The notes below the pieces were generated by a model. It saw nothing but the letters and a program-made list of their open reading frames with translations. It ran no database searches and had not been told where the DNA came from. From Desertivirga arenae (GTDB lineage: Bacteria > Bacteroidota > Bacteroidia > Sphingobacteriales > Sphingobacteriaceae), in NCBI RefSeq assembly GCF_017355785.1, contig NZ_JAFEWE010000007.1, positions 1 through 64,000 of the forward strand: 64,000 nucleotides of DNA, written 5' to 3'. The position numbers were made by a program, and so were the translations under genes. Below, piece after piece: positions 52,747-63,249 of this stretch (positions are counted from its first letter, which is position 1; every line of letters starts with the position of its first letter).

Positions 52747-55713
52747 ATGATCAAAAAACACACAAACCTATTAACGTTCTTTTATCTCACCTGGGCTATT
52801 ATTACTTCAGCTAGCCTGTTTTCCTCATTAAAGGCCCAGAATAGGGTTTCCCTGGGAAGTGACGCAGGCTTGATATGGAAGGTAAAACCACAAGCAGTAG
52901 CCGGAAATGAGGTAAATAGTTTTTTCGAAACAGCAGCACAGCAAAATGGCTGGGTGAAAGCTACGATCCCGGGAACAGCTTATGCTGCTTATGTTGATCA
53001 GGGATTGGAGAAGGACCCTAACTTCGGTGATAATATTTGGAATGCTGACAAAGCAAAGTTCGACCAGCAGTTCTGGTATATCACCACCTTTAAGGTCCCT
53101 GCATCTTTTAACAAGGAAAAGATCTGGCTGAACTTTAATGGAGTGAACAGGAAGGCAAATGTCTACCTGAATGGCCAGAAAATGGGAACAGTAGAGAACT
53201 TTATGGATAAGAAAAAGTTCGACATCACTAAGGTTGTTTCAAAAAATGGAGATAATAGATTAGCTGTATTGGTAGACATTCCACGAAAACCAATGGCTAA
53301 TTATGCAAGTCCTACTTACGTTTCAAGTGCTGGCTGGGACTGGATGCCTTATGTTCCAGGCTTAAATTCGGGAATTACTGATAAGGTATTTCTAACTAAT
53401 TCAGGAAGTCTCAGTATTGAAAATCCCTGGATTCAAACAAAGCTTCCTACCAATGCCCGTGCAGATCTCATCGTTTCTTTTGATATCAAAAATACAACAG
53501 GGGAGAACCGTACAGCTTATGTTAAAGGCCTGATCACTCCTGGTAATATTGAGTTTACCCAAAAGATAGCAGTAGAAGCGGATGTACCGGCAACGGTAAA
53601 ACTGGATAAGAAGCAGCTATCGCAGCTTGTGATCCACAGTCCCAAGCTATGGTGGCCTAATGGCTACGGCGACCCGAATCTTTACACCTGTAAATTGACC
53701 CTCCTCGACGGGAACCAGGAGTCAGACCAGGCAACGGTGAAATTCGGCGTTAAGCAATACAGTTATGATACGGTTGGCAATGTCTTACATATTTCGATAA
53801 ACGGAAAAAGGGTTTTTGTGAAGGGAGGAAATTGGGGGATGTCTGAATATATGCTTAGGTGCCGGGGGGAGGAGTATGATACCAAGGTTCGTTTACATAA
53901 AGAAATGAACTTTAATATGATCAGGAATTGGATAGGCTCTACTACTGATGAAGAATTCTATGAAGCATGTGATAAATATGGAATTATGGTTTGGGATGAC
54001 TTCTGGATCAATTCTAATCCCAACTTACCACGTGATCTTGGCGAGTTCAATAATGCTGTTATCGAAAAAATAAAGCGCTTTAGAAATCACCCTTCAATAG
54101 CCGTTTGGTGTGGAGATAATGAAGGCTGGCCAGAGGCACCATTAAATAATTGGATCAAGGAAGATATCAGGAATTTTGACGGCAACGAACGATATTACCA
54201 GGCGAACTCGCATGATGATAATTTATCTGGCAGCGGCCCCTGGGCAAATAAGGATCCCCGCTATTATTTCACGCCCTTTCCCACCGGTTTAGGTGGAAGA
54301 GATGGCTGGGGATTCAGGTCTGAGATAGGAACTGCTGTGTTTACGAACGTAGAGAGCTTCAGGAAATTTATGCCCAAAGAGAACCTGTGGCCCAGGAACA
54401 GCATGTGGGAGAAGCACTTTTTTGGCCAATGGGCTTTTAATGCCGGAGCAGATAAGTATGAGTCGGATATTAATACCAGGTACGGCAAGGCTAATACTAT
54501 TGAAGATTTTTGTCGCAAGGCCCAGCTCTTGAACCTTGAAACAAATAAGGCAATGTATGAAGGTTGGCTGGATCATATATGGGAAGACGCTTCAGGAGTG
54601 ATGACCTGGATGAGCAACGCTTCTCTTCCGTCCCTTATCTGGCAGACCTATGATTATTACTACGATTTGACAGGAGCGTATTTTGGAATAAGAACTGCCT
54701 GCGAACCCCTGCATATTCAGTGGAACCCTGTTTCAAATGCGATCAAGGTAGTAAATACTACAGCAAGTGATGCTTCTGATCTGGTAGCTGAAGCCAACGT
54801 ATTCAACCTTGATGGAAAACTGGTAAAAAGATACAGTTCATCTGCAAGGATCACAGCCCCTTCAAATAGTGCTGTAGAAGCGTTTGCTTTGGGCTTAAAT
54901 CCAGAAAAAATTAACCTGGCGCTGAACAAACCAGTACTGGCATCGTCCACAGATAATGGACAGCCTGCTTTAGTTACAGATGGAAAGGATGATACAAGGT
55001 GGGCGAGTAAATCAACTGATAACGAATGGATCTATGTCGACTTAGGGAAAGAGGAAGTAGTTAGTGGTGTTAGTTTGAATTGGGAGGATGGGTATGCAAA
55101 ATCTTATAAGATCCAAGTATCAAATGATGCAGTGAAATGGAGGGATGTGTATTCGACCGATAAAGGCAGAATTGGTGTTCAGGAGGCTTTCTTCCCAGAA
55201 GAGGCGACTGCAAGGTATGTACGTATGTTAGGCGTAGAACGCGGCTCCTGGTGGGGGTATTCACTGTGGGATTTCAAGGTGTATGCCGGCAATGTGAAAG
55301 AAAAAGATGTCGATCCGGTACATTTTATTAAACTGCAACTAAAGGATAAGGCTGGAAAAGTTGTTTCTGATAACTTTTATTGGAGAGGAAGTAAGCGGAA
55401 GGATTTTACTGCCCTAAACCAGCTGCAGGAAGTTAAGCTTAAGATCAACTCTACCACCCGGAAAGAAAACGGTAAATATATTATCAATGCCCAGGTTACC
55501 AACCCATCCTCTTCTCCATCGGTGGCTTTCGCCATTCGCGTACAAGCGGTAAAAGCGAAGTCTGGTGAGCAGATCCTTCCTGCTATCATTAGCGATAGTT
55601 ATTTCTCGCTGGTGAAAGGTGAGAGTAAAAAAGTTCGTATTGAGTTTGATGAGGACGCCCTGGGTAATGATACCCCTGAATTAAAAATAGAACCTTTTAA
55701 CAATACAAAGTAA
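52747..55713 (+). CDS. secreted GH2 glycosidase with F5/8 type C domain (beta-mannosidase-like)
   Basis: The 988-residue protein has a signal peptide. A jelly-roll N-terminal domain (WYITTFKVPASFNKEKIWLNFNGVNRKANVYLNGQ) and Ig-like domain precede the TIM barrel, with FVKGGNWG, MNFNMIRNWIG, the acid/base in CGDNEGW (Glu459) and the likely nucleophile in FRSEIG (Glu526). Residues about 720-855 are an F5/8 type C insert (NGQPALVTDGKDDTRWAS, WIYVDLGKEEV, ARYVRML), followed by a final beta domain. The motifs fit beta-mannosidase or exo-beta-glucosaminidase-type GH2. The acid/base is Asn-Glu, not the Ser-Asp that I recall for CsxA-type glucosaminidases, so mannosidase is preferred. Confidence 0.85.
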   Translation: MIKKHTNLLTFFYLTWAIITSASLFSSLKAQNRVSLGSDAGLIWKVKPQAVAGNEVNSFFETAAQQNGWVKATIPGTAYAAYVDQGLEKDPNFGDNIWNADKAKFDQQFWYITTFKVPASFNKEKIWLNFNGVNRKANVYLNGQKMGTVENFMDKKKFDITKVVSKNGDNRLAVLVDIPRKPMANYASPTYVSSAGWDWMPYVPGLNSGITDKVFLTNSGSLSIENPWIQTKLPTNARADLIVSFDIKNTTGENRTAYVKGLITPGNIEFTQKIAVEADVPATVKLDKKQLSQLVIHSPKLWWPNGYGDPNLYTCKLTLLDGNQESDQATVKFGVKQYSYDTVGNVLHISINGKRVFVKGGNWGMSEYMLRCRGEEYDTKVRLHKEMNFNMIRNWIGSTTDEEFYEACDKYGIMVWDDFWINSNPNLPRDLGEFNNAVIEKIKRFRNHPSIAVWCGDNEGWPEAPLNNWIKEDIRNFDGNERYYQANSHDDNLSGSGPWANKDPRYYFTPFPTGLGGRDGWGFRSEIGTAVFTNVESFRKFMPKENLWPRNSMWEKHFFGQWAFNAGADKYESDINTRYGKANTIEDFCRKAQLLNLETNKAMYEGWLDHIWEDASGVMTWMSNASLPSLIWQTYDYYYDLTGAYFGIRTACEPLHIQWNPVSNAIKVVNTTASDASDLVAEANVFNLDGKLVKRYSSSARITAPSNSAVEAFALGLNPEKINLALNKPVLASSTDNGQPALVTDGKDDTRWASKSTDNEWIYVDLGKEEVVSGVSLNWEDGYAKSYKIQVSNDAVKWRDVYSTDKGRIGVQEAFFPEEATARYVRMLGVERGSWWGYSLWDFKVYAGNVKEKDVDPVHFIKLQLKDKAGKVVSDNFYWRGSKRKDFTALNQLQEVKLKINSTTRKENGKYIINAQVTNPSSSPSVAFAIRVQAVKAKSGEQILPAIISDSYFSLVKGESKKVRIEFDEDALGNDTPELKIEPFNNTK

Positions 55714-55723
55714 ATGACAAAAT

Positions 55724-55755
55724 GCATAGAGATACATGTATTTGTATTTCTATGC
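55724..55755 (+). promoter_or_regulatory. intergenic stem-loop between GH2 and GH36 genes
   Basis: GCATAGAGATACA (55724-55736) pairs with TGTATTTCTATGC (55743-55755) in 12 of 13 positions, with a 6-base loop. It lies between the GH2 stop and the GH36 start, without a T-run. It could be an mRNA-processing or stability element that sets different levels of the two enzymes. Confidence 0.4.
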
Positions 55756-55787
55756 TCTTTCGCATTCAAGTTAATCTTAAGATTCAA

Positions 55788-57992
55788 ATGAAAATTCCTC
55801 CTCCTATTAAGAGCATGGTAGCCATGTTCGCGTTGCTTTGGGTGTATCTCCAAACTTCAGTTTTAAAAGCTCAGGCCGTTATCGCGATTGAGACGCAAAA
55901 CAACGCTTTGGTGCTTGAAGTTGAAAAAGATAAAGACCTTGGGATAATCTATTTTGGTAAGAAGCTCGCAAGGGTTGACGAATATCAGTTGGTGCCCAAA
56001 GTGTTTAAGCAGCCTGAAGATTACACTGGTCTTTTGAACTCAGCATATACTCCATCAGGCTCCAGGAATCTTATGGAGCCAGCACTTTCGGTTACTCACG
56101 CTGATGGAAATAATAGTCTGGACCTTCGTTATGTAGATCATAAGCAGAGCAACGTTGCAGACGGCGTTTCTCTGCTCTCCATAACCTTAAAAGATCCAGT
56201 TTATGATTTCGAGGTCATGCTTTTCTATAAGTCGTATTTCAAACAGGATGTGGTTGAACAATGGAGCGTTATTAAACACCGGGAGAAAGGAGAGGTAATA
56301 CTACAGAAATATGCTTCTGCAAATTTACACCTTAAGGCGGGTAGTTATTGGTTGAACCAGTATCATGGCGATTGGGCTAAGGAGATGCAGCCTGAAGAAG
56401 CAAAGCTCACGCATGGAATAAAAACGCTGGACTCAAAATTGGGAACCCGGGCAAATTTATTCCAGCCTTCTGTATTTATGATCTCCTTAGACAAGCCTGC
56501 CACTGAGGATGAAGGAAGTGTTTTATATGGAGCGTTACAGTATAGCGGAAACTTTAAAATTGATCTGGAAGTTGACCTTCAGGATAATCTTAGGATCATC
56601 GGCGGGATAAATAACTATGCATCCTCATATTCTTTGAAACCGGGTGAGGAGTTTATTACTCCAGCCTTTTTGTACACCTTCTCGGATAAAGGAAAAGGTG
56701 ATGCAAGTAGGAAATTGCAGAGCTGGGCACGCAACTACAAGTTGCTGGATGGAAATGGAAATCGTTTAACCCTGCTTAATAATTGGGAAGCAACCTATTT
56801 CGATTTTAATGAAAATAAGCTTGCAGAACTACTAAAAGATACTAAGAAACTAGGTGTAGATATGTTCCTGCTCGATGATGGATGGTTTGCAAATAAGTAC
56901 CCCAGGAATGATGATCGGGCTGGATTGGGAGATTGGCAGGAAAATAAACAGAAGCTCCCTAATGGTATAGCTTCCCTTGTGAAAGAAGCAGAGGCCAACG
57001 GTGTGAAATTCGGCATATGGATAGAACCCGAAATGGTGAATCCTAAAAGCGAACTTTACGAGAAACATCCGGACTGGGTAGTGAAGCAGGCAAAGAGGGA
57101 TGAATATTACTTCAGGAATCAATTAGTACTTGACCTTGCTAATCCAAAGGTGCAGAACTTTGTATATGGCGTTGTGGATGACCTTTTTACTAAAAATCCA
57201 GACCTTGCCTACATTAAATGGGACTGCAACGCAGTTATTTATAATGCTCATTCTGCATACCTGAAAAACCAGTCGCATTTTTATATCGAGTATATGCGTG
57301 GCCTGAACAATGTTTTGAAGAAAATCAGGGCGAAATACCCGAAAGTGCCGATGATGCTCTGCTCAGGAGGTGGAGGCCGGGTAGATTACGGGGCACTGCA
57401 ATACTTTACCGAGTATTGGCCAAGTGATAATACAGATCCGCTGGAGCGCATTTTTATCCAATGGGAATATTCATATTTCTATCCTGCTATCGCATCTTCC
57501 AATCACGTAACCGACTGGGGTAAACAGCCGATAAAATTTCGTACCGACGTGGCTATGATGGGAAAGCTGGGATTTGATATTGTAGTGAGCAAGTTGCCTG
57601 AAAATGACTTAAAGTTCTGCCAGGAGGCCATTAAAACTTACAATGATTTCAAAGACGTCATTTGGCACGGAGACCAATACAGACTTTCGAATCCGCGGGA
57701 GAATAGTGTTGCTTCAATATTGTACGTTGACGAGGAAAAGACCTCGGGAGTGATGTTTAACTACCTTGTAAATAACCGTTACGGAGAAAGTACAAAAAAT
57801 CCTATAAAACTAAAAGGGCTTGATCCCGCCAGGAAATATAAGTTGAGAGAAGTAAATTTATATCCAGGGACAAGTTCATGGATTGACTCTAATCGCGTGT
57901 ATTCAGGAGAATTTCTAATGAAAGTTGGATTTAATCCGGAGGTGACCAGCGGTAGAACAAGTGTGGTGGTTCATATAGAAGAGGTTAAATAG
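55788..57992 (+). CDS. secreted GH36 alpha-galactosidase
   Basis: The start is set at ATG 55788 (MKIPPPIKSM, signal peptide ending LKAQA); an ATG at 55722 would place the stem-loop inside the gene. The product has 734 residues. A large N-terminal beta-supersandwich is followed by a TIM barrel with FLLDDGWF (about 362-366), GIWIEPEMVNP, KWDCN (nucleophile Asp about 479) and PSDNTDPLERI (acid/base Asp about 547), and a C-terminal beta domain. These are classic GH36 motifs. It removes alpha-galactosyl side groups, presumably in the periplasm, with the GH2 enzyme. Confidence 0.9.
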   Translation: MKIPPPIKSMVAMFALLWVYLQTSVLKAQAVIAIETQNNALVLEVEKDKDLGIIYFGKKLARVDEYQLVPKVFKQPEDYTGLLNSAYTPSGSRNLMEPALSVTHADGNNSLDLRYVDHKQSNVADGVSLLSITLKDPVYDFEVMLFYKSYFKQDVVEQWSVIKHREKGEVILQKYASANLHLKAGSYWLNQYHGDWAKEMQPEEAKLTHGIKTLDSKLGTRANLFQPSVFMISLDKPATEDEGSVLYGALQYSGNFKIDLEVDLQDNLRIIGGINNYASSYSLKPGEEFITPAFLYTFSDKGKGDASRKLQSWARNYKLLDGNGNRLTLLNNWEATYFDFNENKLAELLKDTKKLGVDMFLLDDGWFANKYPRNDDRAGLGDWQENKQKLPNGIASLVKEAEANGVKFGIWIEPEMVNPKSELYEKHPDWVVKQAKRDEYYFRNQLVLDLANPKVQNFVYGVVDDLFTKNPDLAYIKWDCNAVIYNAHSAYLKNQSHFYIEYMRGLNNVLKKIRAKYPKVPMMLCSGGGGRVDYGALQYFTEYWPSDNTDPLERIFIQWEYSYFYPAIASSNHVTDWGKQPIKFRTDVAMMGKLGFDIVVSKLPENDLKFCQEAIKTYNDFKDVIWHGDQYRLSNPRENSVASILYVDEEKTSGVMFNYLVNNRYGESTKNPIKLKGLDPARKYKLREVNLYPGTSSWIDSNRVYSGEFLMKVGFNPEVTSGRTSVVVHIEEVK

Positions 57993-58020
57993 CCGGAGCT
58001 TTAACCAAAATAGCGATTAT

Positions 58021-59616
58021 ATGAAGCAAAGAATATTTTTTTATCTCTTTCTGATCGCGGCCTTATGTGCCACAAGAAGGGTTAACGCTCAGGTATGGAT
58101 CCCAGATAATGGTGACGGGACTTATAAGAACCCAATTATCTATGCCGATTATTCAGATCCTGATGTGATCAGGGTTGGAGACAATTATTATATGGTTGCT
58201 TCCAGCTTCACCTGCCAGCCGGGAATTCCTGTTCTTCATTCAAAAGATCTCGTTAACTGGAGAATTATCAATTACGTTTACGATCGCTTACCTCTTCAAA
58301 AATATGATCAGGTTCAGCACGGACAGGGGTCCTGGGCCCCATCCATCCGTTATTATAAAGGGACTTATTTCGTTTATTTCTGCACGCCGGATGACGGACT
58401 TTTTATGGCTTCAAGTAAAGATCCGGGAAAGAATTGGGACCTTAATCTCATTTATAAAGTAAGCGGTTGGGAAGATCCTTGTCCTTTTTGGGACGAGGAT
58501 GGAAAGGCCTACTTGCTGCACGGGAAATTAGGTGGTGGCCCTGCTATTCTTCACAAAATGTCTTCAGACGGGAAAAGATTACTGGATGAAGGGAGATTGA
58601 TCTACGACGACCGCCAGAAACAACCCGTTTTGGAAGGCTTTAAATTCATGGAGAAGAAAGATGGATATTACTATTTTGCCGCTCCTGCTGGCGGCGTTTC
58701 TACCGGTTGGCAGTCTGTTTTCCGGTCAAAAAATATTTATGGGCCCTACGAAGACAAGATTGTGCTGAACCAGGGGGCAACCCCAATCAACGGACCTCAT
58801 CAGGGAGGTTTGGTGGAAACTCAAAAAGGTGAGTGGTGGTTTATCCATTTTCAAGCAAAAGGTGCTTACGGCCGGATTGTGCATCTTCAACCTGCGGCAT
58901 GGAGGAATGGCTGGCCGGTCATTGGATCCGATAAGACCGGAGATGGCACCGGAGAGCCTGTAGAGAGTCACAGAAAACCAAACGTTGGGAAGGAATATCC
59001 TATAACGGTTCCTCAAACCTCTGATGATTTTAGTTCCTCTAAGCTCGGTCTGCAATGGCAATGGCAGGCTGCTCCTCAAGATTTCTGGTACTCGCTGAAG
59101 GCAAGGAAAGGCTTTGTCAGGCTCAATGCTGTTAGCAATACAAAAGATAATGGAAATTTAACTCATGCAGGTAATGTTCTATTGCAAAAATTCACAGCTC
59201 CGGTCTTCACTGCAACAACAAAGCTTGAATTTCATGGAAATAAGGCGGGTGAAAGCGCGGGGCTCACTGTAATGGGTAATTATTACACCTATCTCGCTAT
59301 AGAGAAGCAAGCGAAGGGCTTGACCGTTGTTCTATACGAAGGAGAGCGGGACTGGGAATGGTTGAAAATACCGAAAGCTGTTTCTTCGCAATTTATTTCA
59401 TCGTCAACTGCATGGCTAAGGGTAGCTGTAACTGAAAATGCAAAGGTTAATTATTCCTATAGTCTTGACGGAAAAACCTTCTATGCGATTGGAGGAACTT
59501 TCGGAGCGCGGGAGGGAACATGGATCGGTGCTAAAGTTGGTATTGTTTGTACCAACAGAAATAGTGATACAACTGGAGGCTATGCTGATTTTGACAGTTT
59601 TATCATTTCAAAATAG
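58021..59616 (+). CDS. secreted GH43 glycosidase (beta-xylosidase/arabinosidase-like)
   Basis: The 531-residue protein has a signal peptide. The five-bladed propeller carries the GH43 acids: DYSDPDVIRVGDNYYM (general base Asp about 45), WEDPCPFWDEDGKAYL (pKa modulator Asp about 152) and VLEGFKF (acid Glu about 205). A C-terminal beta-sandwich (DDFSSSKLGLQWQWQ, then TATTKLEFHGNKAGESAGLTV) is the usual accessory domain of subfamilies near GH43_12. It acts on arabinosyl or xylosyl termini; the exact bond is unknown. It lies 28 bases after the GH36 gene. Confidence 0.88.
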   Translation: MKQRIFFYLFLIAALCATRRVNAQVWIPDNGDGTYKNPIIYADYSDPDVIRVGDNYYMVASSFTCQPGIPVLHSKDLVNWRIINYVYDRLPLQKYDQVQHGQGSWAPSIRYYKGTYFVYFCTPDDGLFMASSKDPGKNWDLNLIYKVSGWEDPCPFWDEDGKAYLLHGKLGGGPAILHKMSSDGKRLLDEGRLIYDDRQKQPVLEGFKFMEKKDGYYYFAAPAGGVSTGWQSVFRSKNIYGPYEDKIVLNQGATPINGPHQGGLVETQKGEWWFIHFQAKGAYGRIVHLQPAAWRNGWPVIGSDKTGDGTGEPVESHRKPNVGKEYPITVPQTSDDFSSSKLGLQWQWQAAPQDFWYSLKARKGFVRLNAVSNTKDNGNLTHAGNVLLQKFTAPVFTATTKLEFHGNKAGESAGLTVMGNYYTYLAIEKQAKGLTVVLYEGERDWEWLKIPKAVSSQFISSSTAWLRVAVTENAKVNYSYSLDGKTFYAIGGTFGAREGTWIGAKVGIVCTNRNSDTTGGYADFDSFIISK

Positions 59617-59705
59617 CGCTCCGGTATGAACCGGGTATTTCATTCCTTTTTGTGCCTTTGTTAATTTACGAATGTAGGGTAACCGCTCTCCAATAGTACA
59701 TCCTA

Positions 59706-59738
<33 letters not shown>

Positions 59739-59768
59739 ATATAAAACCATTCGATTCACTATTTCTGT

Positions 59769-62039
59769 ATGAAAAAGAAATTACTTATTGTTTTGTTCCT
59801 TCTGCCTGTTTTAGCAGGTTTTGCGGTTCATAAAGATGATCCACTTCCCATTTACAAAAATAGAAACGCCCCGGTAAAGGATCGTGTTGAAGACTTGTTA
59901 TCAAAAATGACGCTGAAGGAAAAAATTCAGCAGCTGCAGAATAAACCTGCAGGTAAAATCAACGAGATTGAAAGCATTTTTAAGGGTGAAAGTTGGGGCT
60001 GTACTCATGAAATGAGTATGAAAGCAAAAGACTGTGCAGAAATGTTTGAAAAGCTGCAGGACTACATGTTAAACAAAACGAGATTAGGTATTCCTTTGCT
60101 TACCGCGGCAGAAGGTATTGAAGGAGTTCTGCAGAACGAATCTACCATTTTTCCCCATGCGCTTGCTCAGGGAAGTACTTTTAATCCTCCATTAATTCAA
60201 AAGATGACTGAGGCTGCAGGAGAAGAGGCTAAAGTAATGGGAATTCATCAGATACTTTCTCCCGTTTTTGACCTGGCCAGGGAACTACGTTGGGGACGCG
60301 TAGAAGAGACTTATGGGGAAGATCCTTTTCTTGCTGCGGAAATAGGGCTTGCTTTTGTAAAGGGTTATCAGAAACATAACATTACCTGTACTCCAAAACA
60401 CTTTTTAGCTCACGGTTCACCTTCCGGTGGCTTAAATTGTGCAAACGTTAGCGGAGGTGAAAGGGAGCTTAGAAGCGTATATATGTACCCTTTTAAACGC
60501 GTAATAGCAGAAACGAATCCTTGGTCAATAATGTCATGTTATAGCGCCTACGATGGCTTGGCAGTGAGCGGTTCTCCATATTACATGACGGATATTTTAA
60601 GGGGAGAACTAGGCTTTAAGGGTTATGTTTACTCCGACTGGGGTTCAGTAGAACGTCTCATGACTTTCCATCATGCAGCTGCAACAAGGGAGGATGCTGC
60701 TAGAATGTCTTTAATTGCCGGTGTGGATCTTAACGTTGATTCTTCTTATGAAACTCTGGAGCAGATGGTAAAAGACAATAAACTGGATATCATATACGTA
60801 GATCAGGCGGTGAGAAGGGTATTGACTACAAAGTTTTCCCTTGGCCTTTTTGATGGACCAACTGCCGAGCCTTCCAAAGTAGCAAAGGTTGTAAGAAGTG
60901 CAGAGAAAGTAGCTTTGTCTAAAGCAGTTGCAGACGAGAGCGCGATCCTGGTGAAAAATGACAACAATATCCTTCCTTTGAACTTGTCGAAATATAAGTC
61001 TATAGCTGTTGTTGGTCCTAACAGTGCACAAACTATTTTCGGCGATTACTCGTGGACGTATCCGGATACTAAGGAAGGAGTAAGCCTGCTTGAGGGGATG
61101 AAACAAGTGGCCGGAAGTAAAGTAGAGATCCGTCATGCTGAGGGATGCGACTGGTGGAGCCGGGATAAATCTCGCATCCAGGAAGCTGTAAGTGCCGTCC
61201 AGGCTAGTGATATTGCAATTGTGGCTATCGGAACCAGAAGTACCTTTCTTGGAAGAAGTCCAAAGAACTCGACCTCTGGTGAAGGATTCGACCTATCTTC
61301 CTTAGAGTTGCCAGGGGTGCAGGAAGATTTACTTAAAGCTATAAAAGCAACTGGTAAACCAATGATCGTAGTATTTATATCTGGTAAGCCGCTTGCCATG
61401 CCCTGGGTAAAAGAAAACGCTGATGGAGTACTGGTTCAATGGTATGGAGGTGAAAAGCAGGGTCGTACCGTAGCAGATATCTTAACAGGTGCGGTTAACC
61501 CTTCTGGTAAACTGAACGTCTCTTTCCCCAGAAGTACAGGCAACACTCCTTGCTATTACAATCACTTTATAACTGACCGTGAGGAGCCTTTTGACCGCCC
61601 CGGCACTCCCGATGATCCTAAAGGCCATTATATTTTCGATAAACCAGACCCTCTTTGGAATTTCGGTTATGGTTTAAGCTATTCAAATTTTAAATACATT
61701 GACTGCAAGCTAAATAACACTGATTTTTCGGTAAATGATATAATTAAAGCAGAAGTAGAAGTAGAAAATACCGGAACGCGCGATGGAAAAGAGGTGGTTC
61801 AGCTATATATCAGAGACAAATACAGTTCGGTAGCCACTCCAATTCAGCAGTTGAAGGGCTTTAAAAAGGAGTTGATCAAGGCTGGTAAAAAGGCTAAGAT
61901 CACGATTGAAGTGCCTGTTTCTGAACTGGGTTTGTATAACGAAAAAATGAAGTATGTGGTGGAACCTGGAGAGTTTGAAATTCAAATCGGTAGTGCGTCG
62001 GATGCTATAGTATTTAATAAGACGATCACAGTTAATTGA
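59769..62039 (+). CDS. secreted GH3 beta-glucosidase-like exoglycosidase
   Basis: The 756-residue protein has a signal peptide (LLIVLFLLPVLAGFA). The GH3 N-terminal barrel has RVEDLLSKMTLKEKIQQL, RLGIPLLTAAEGIEGV, RWGRVEETYGEDPFLAAEIG, CTPKHFLAHG and the nucleophile in VYSDWGS (Asp about 290). The alpha/beta sandwich (SAILVKNDNNILPL, VLVQWYGGEKQGRTVADILTGAVNPSGKL) and a fibronectin III-like end (VENTGTRDGKEVVQLYI) follow. It releases terminal beta-linked glucose or xylose in the periplasm. The gene is flanked on both sides by (CA)15 tracts. Confidence 0.92.
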   Translation: MKKKLLIVLFLLPVLAGFAVHKDDPLPIYKNRNAPVKDRVEDLLSKMTLKEKIQQLQNKPAGKINEIESIFKGESWGCTHEMSMKAKDCAEMFEKLQDYMLNKTRLGIPLLTAAEGIEGVLQNESTIFPHALAQGSTFNPPLIQKMTEAAGEEAKVMGIHQILSPVFDLARELRWGRVEETYGEDPFLAAEIGLAFVKGYQKHNITCTPKHFLAHGSPSGGLNCANVSGGERELRSVYMYPFKRVIAETNPWSIMSCYSAYDGLAVSGSPYYMTDILRGELGFKGYVYSDWGSVERLMTFHHAAATREDAARMSLIAGVDLNVDSSYETLEQMVKDNKLDIIYVDQAVRRVLTTKFSLGLFDGPTAEPSKVAKVVRSAEKVALSKAVADESAILVKNDNNILPLNLSKYKSIAVVGPNSAQTIFGDYSWTYPDTKEGVSLLEGMKQVAGSKVEIRHAEGCDWWSRDKSRIQEAVSAVQASDIAIVAIGTRSTFLGRSPKNSTSGEGFDLSSLELPGVQEDLLKAIKATGKPMIVVFISGKPLAMPWVKENADGVLVQWYGGEKQGRTVADILTGAVNPSGKLNVSFPRSTGNTPCYYNHFITDREEPFDRPGTPDDPKGHYIFDKPDPLWNFGYGLSYSNFKYIDCKLNNTDFSVNDIIKAEVEVENTGTRDGKEVVQLYIRDKYSSVATPIQQLKGFKKELIKAGKKAKITIEVPVSELGLYNEKMKYVVEPGEFEIQIGSASDAIVFNKTITVN

Positions 62040-62084
<45 letters not shown>

Positions 62085-62122
62085 CACAGAAACACATACA
62101 TATAAACTAACTAATTACGATA

Positions 62123-62884
62123 ATGAAAAAACTCATTTTTACTTTTTTTTACCTGATCCTGGCAGCTGTAGAGGCAGAGGCTCAGGTGGGCTTGGGTGTA
62201 AAGCCAGGCAAAGGAGCAGATGTTTTATTCGATGGAACAAAAGGTATGCTTGATAGTAAGTGGACCTACTGGGAAGGACCTCGCTTTTCTGCAACTTATC
62301 CGGTAAAATGGAAAATAGTAGACGATCCTGCAGGGGAGGGAACGGTATTGTATGGAAATGATCCAGCATCTTCAGGGGGTAAATATGGGGCAGCTGATTT
62401 GGTTACCCGTAAGGCATATCGTGATTTTAGAGCACACATTGAGTTTCTTATTGGTAATCCGGGCGGAAACAGTGGCATTTACATGCAGAACAGGTACGAG
62501 ATCCAGATCCTCGATGGAGATAGTACCTCTCATGGTATGGCTGCTGTGATTAATGATTCGAAATCGCCTTACTATGCTTACAATGGTCTCAGAAAGTGGA
62601 ATGCCTACGATATAGTTTTCAGAGCGGCACGGTTTAAAGAGGGTAAGCTTGTGGAGAAACCCATCTTAACGATGTATTTTAATGGAAAAAAGGTTCATAA
62701 AAATCAAAGTATAAGTCAGGTTTGGGGCGGACCCTCCTCAGGATTAGATGGTGGCAACGATGGAGGAAAAGGGATTAGTGATACTCCGGGAGGTTTAAAG
62801 CTTCAGGCAGAAGGACATGATATTTACTTTAGGAACATCTGGGTAAAGGAGCTTAATCTGAAAAAAGCAGAAACCGACTTTTAA
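62123..62884 (+). CDS. DUF1080-domain (3-keto-disaccharide hydrolase-like) secreted protein
   Basis: The 253-residue protein has a signal peptide (LILAAVEAEAQ). The single concanavalin-like beta-sandwich shows the DUF1080 pattern: DVLFDGTKGMLDSKW, KWKIVDDPAGEGTVLYG, YRDFRAHIEFLIG, NSGIYMQNRYEIQILD, WNAYDIVFRAARF, and GGLKLQAEGHDIYFRNIWVKEL at the end. Members of this family are reported as 3-keto-glycoside hydrolases or glycan-binding proteins; which applies here is open. It ends the locus. Confidence 0.87.
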   Translation: MKKLIFTFFYLILAAVEAEAQVGLGVKPGKGADVLFDGTKGMLDSKWTYWEGPRFSATYPVKWKIVDDPAGEGTVLYGNDPASSGGKYGAADLVTRKAYRDFRAHIEFLIGNPGGNSGIYMQNRYEIQILDGDSTSHGMAAVINDSKSPYYAYNGLRKWNAYDIVFRAARFKEGKLVEKPILTMYFNGKKVHKNQSISQVWGGPSSGLDGGNDGGKGISDTPGGLKLQAEGHDIYFRNIWVKELNLKKAETDF

Positions 62885-63249
62885 CAATCTTAATAAATTG
62901 CATGTGCTGCCGAAAGGGACAGCTGGAAATAAGGGTTGAATTTCGAAAGCGGTATTTGGAAATAATGTTTGCGTAAAGCCGTTTCTTCACCTCCGGGGAA
63001 GATGCCGATGGCAGAGATGGTAATACCAGATTAAAGGTTGGGCATGCCTGCCAGCTTTTAATAGAAGGCAATATGCACGTAAAGCAGATTTGTTTTGAAA
63101 GAGTCCGGTTACGTATCAAAGAGAGTTTCTGACCCGGAATAAAGTAGTATCACTGTATTCAACTGAGCCATCCCTATACAAAGAGGCAAATTGATCTAAA
63201 AGTACTTCTTGTAAGGAATTGCAAATTAGTTACTATGCAAGATCGTTAC
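62885..63249. other. gene-free stretch after the polysaccharide locus
   Basis: I see no convincing gene here. Short open frames on both strands have no recognisable content. It separates the DUF1080 gene from the convergent proline dehydrogenase. Confidence 0.55.
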
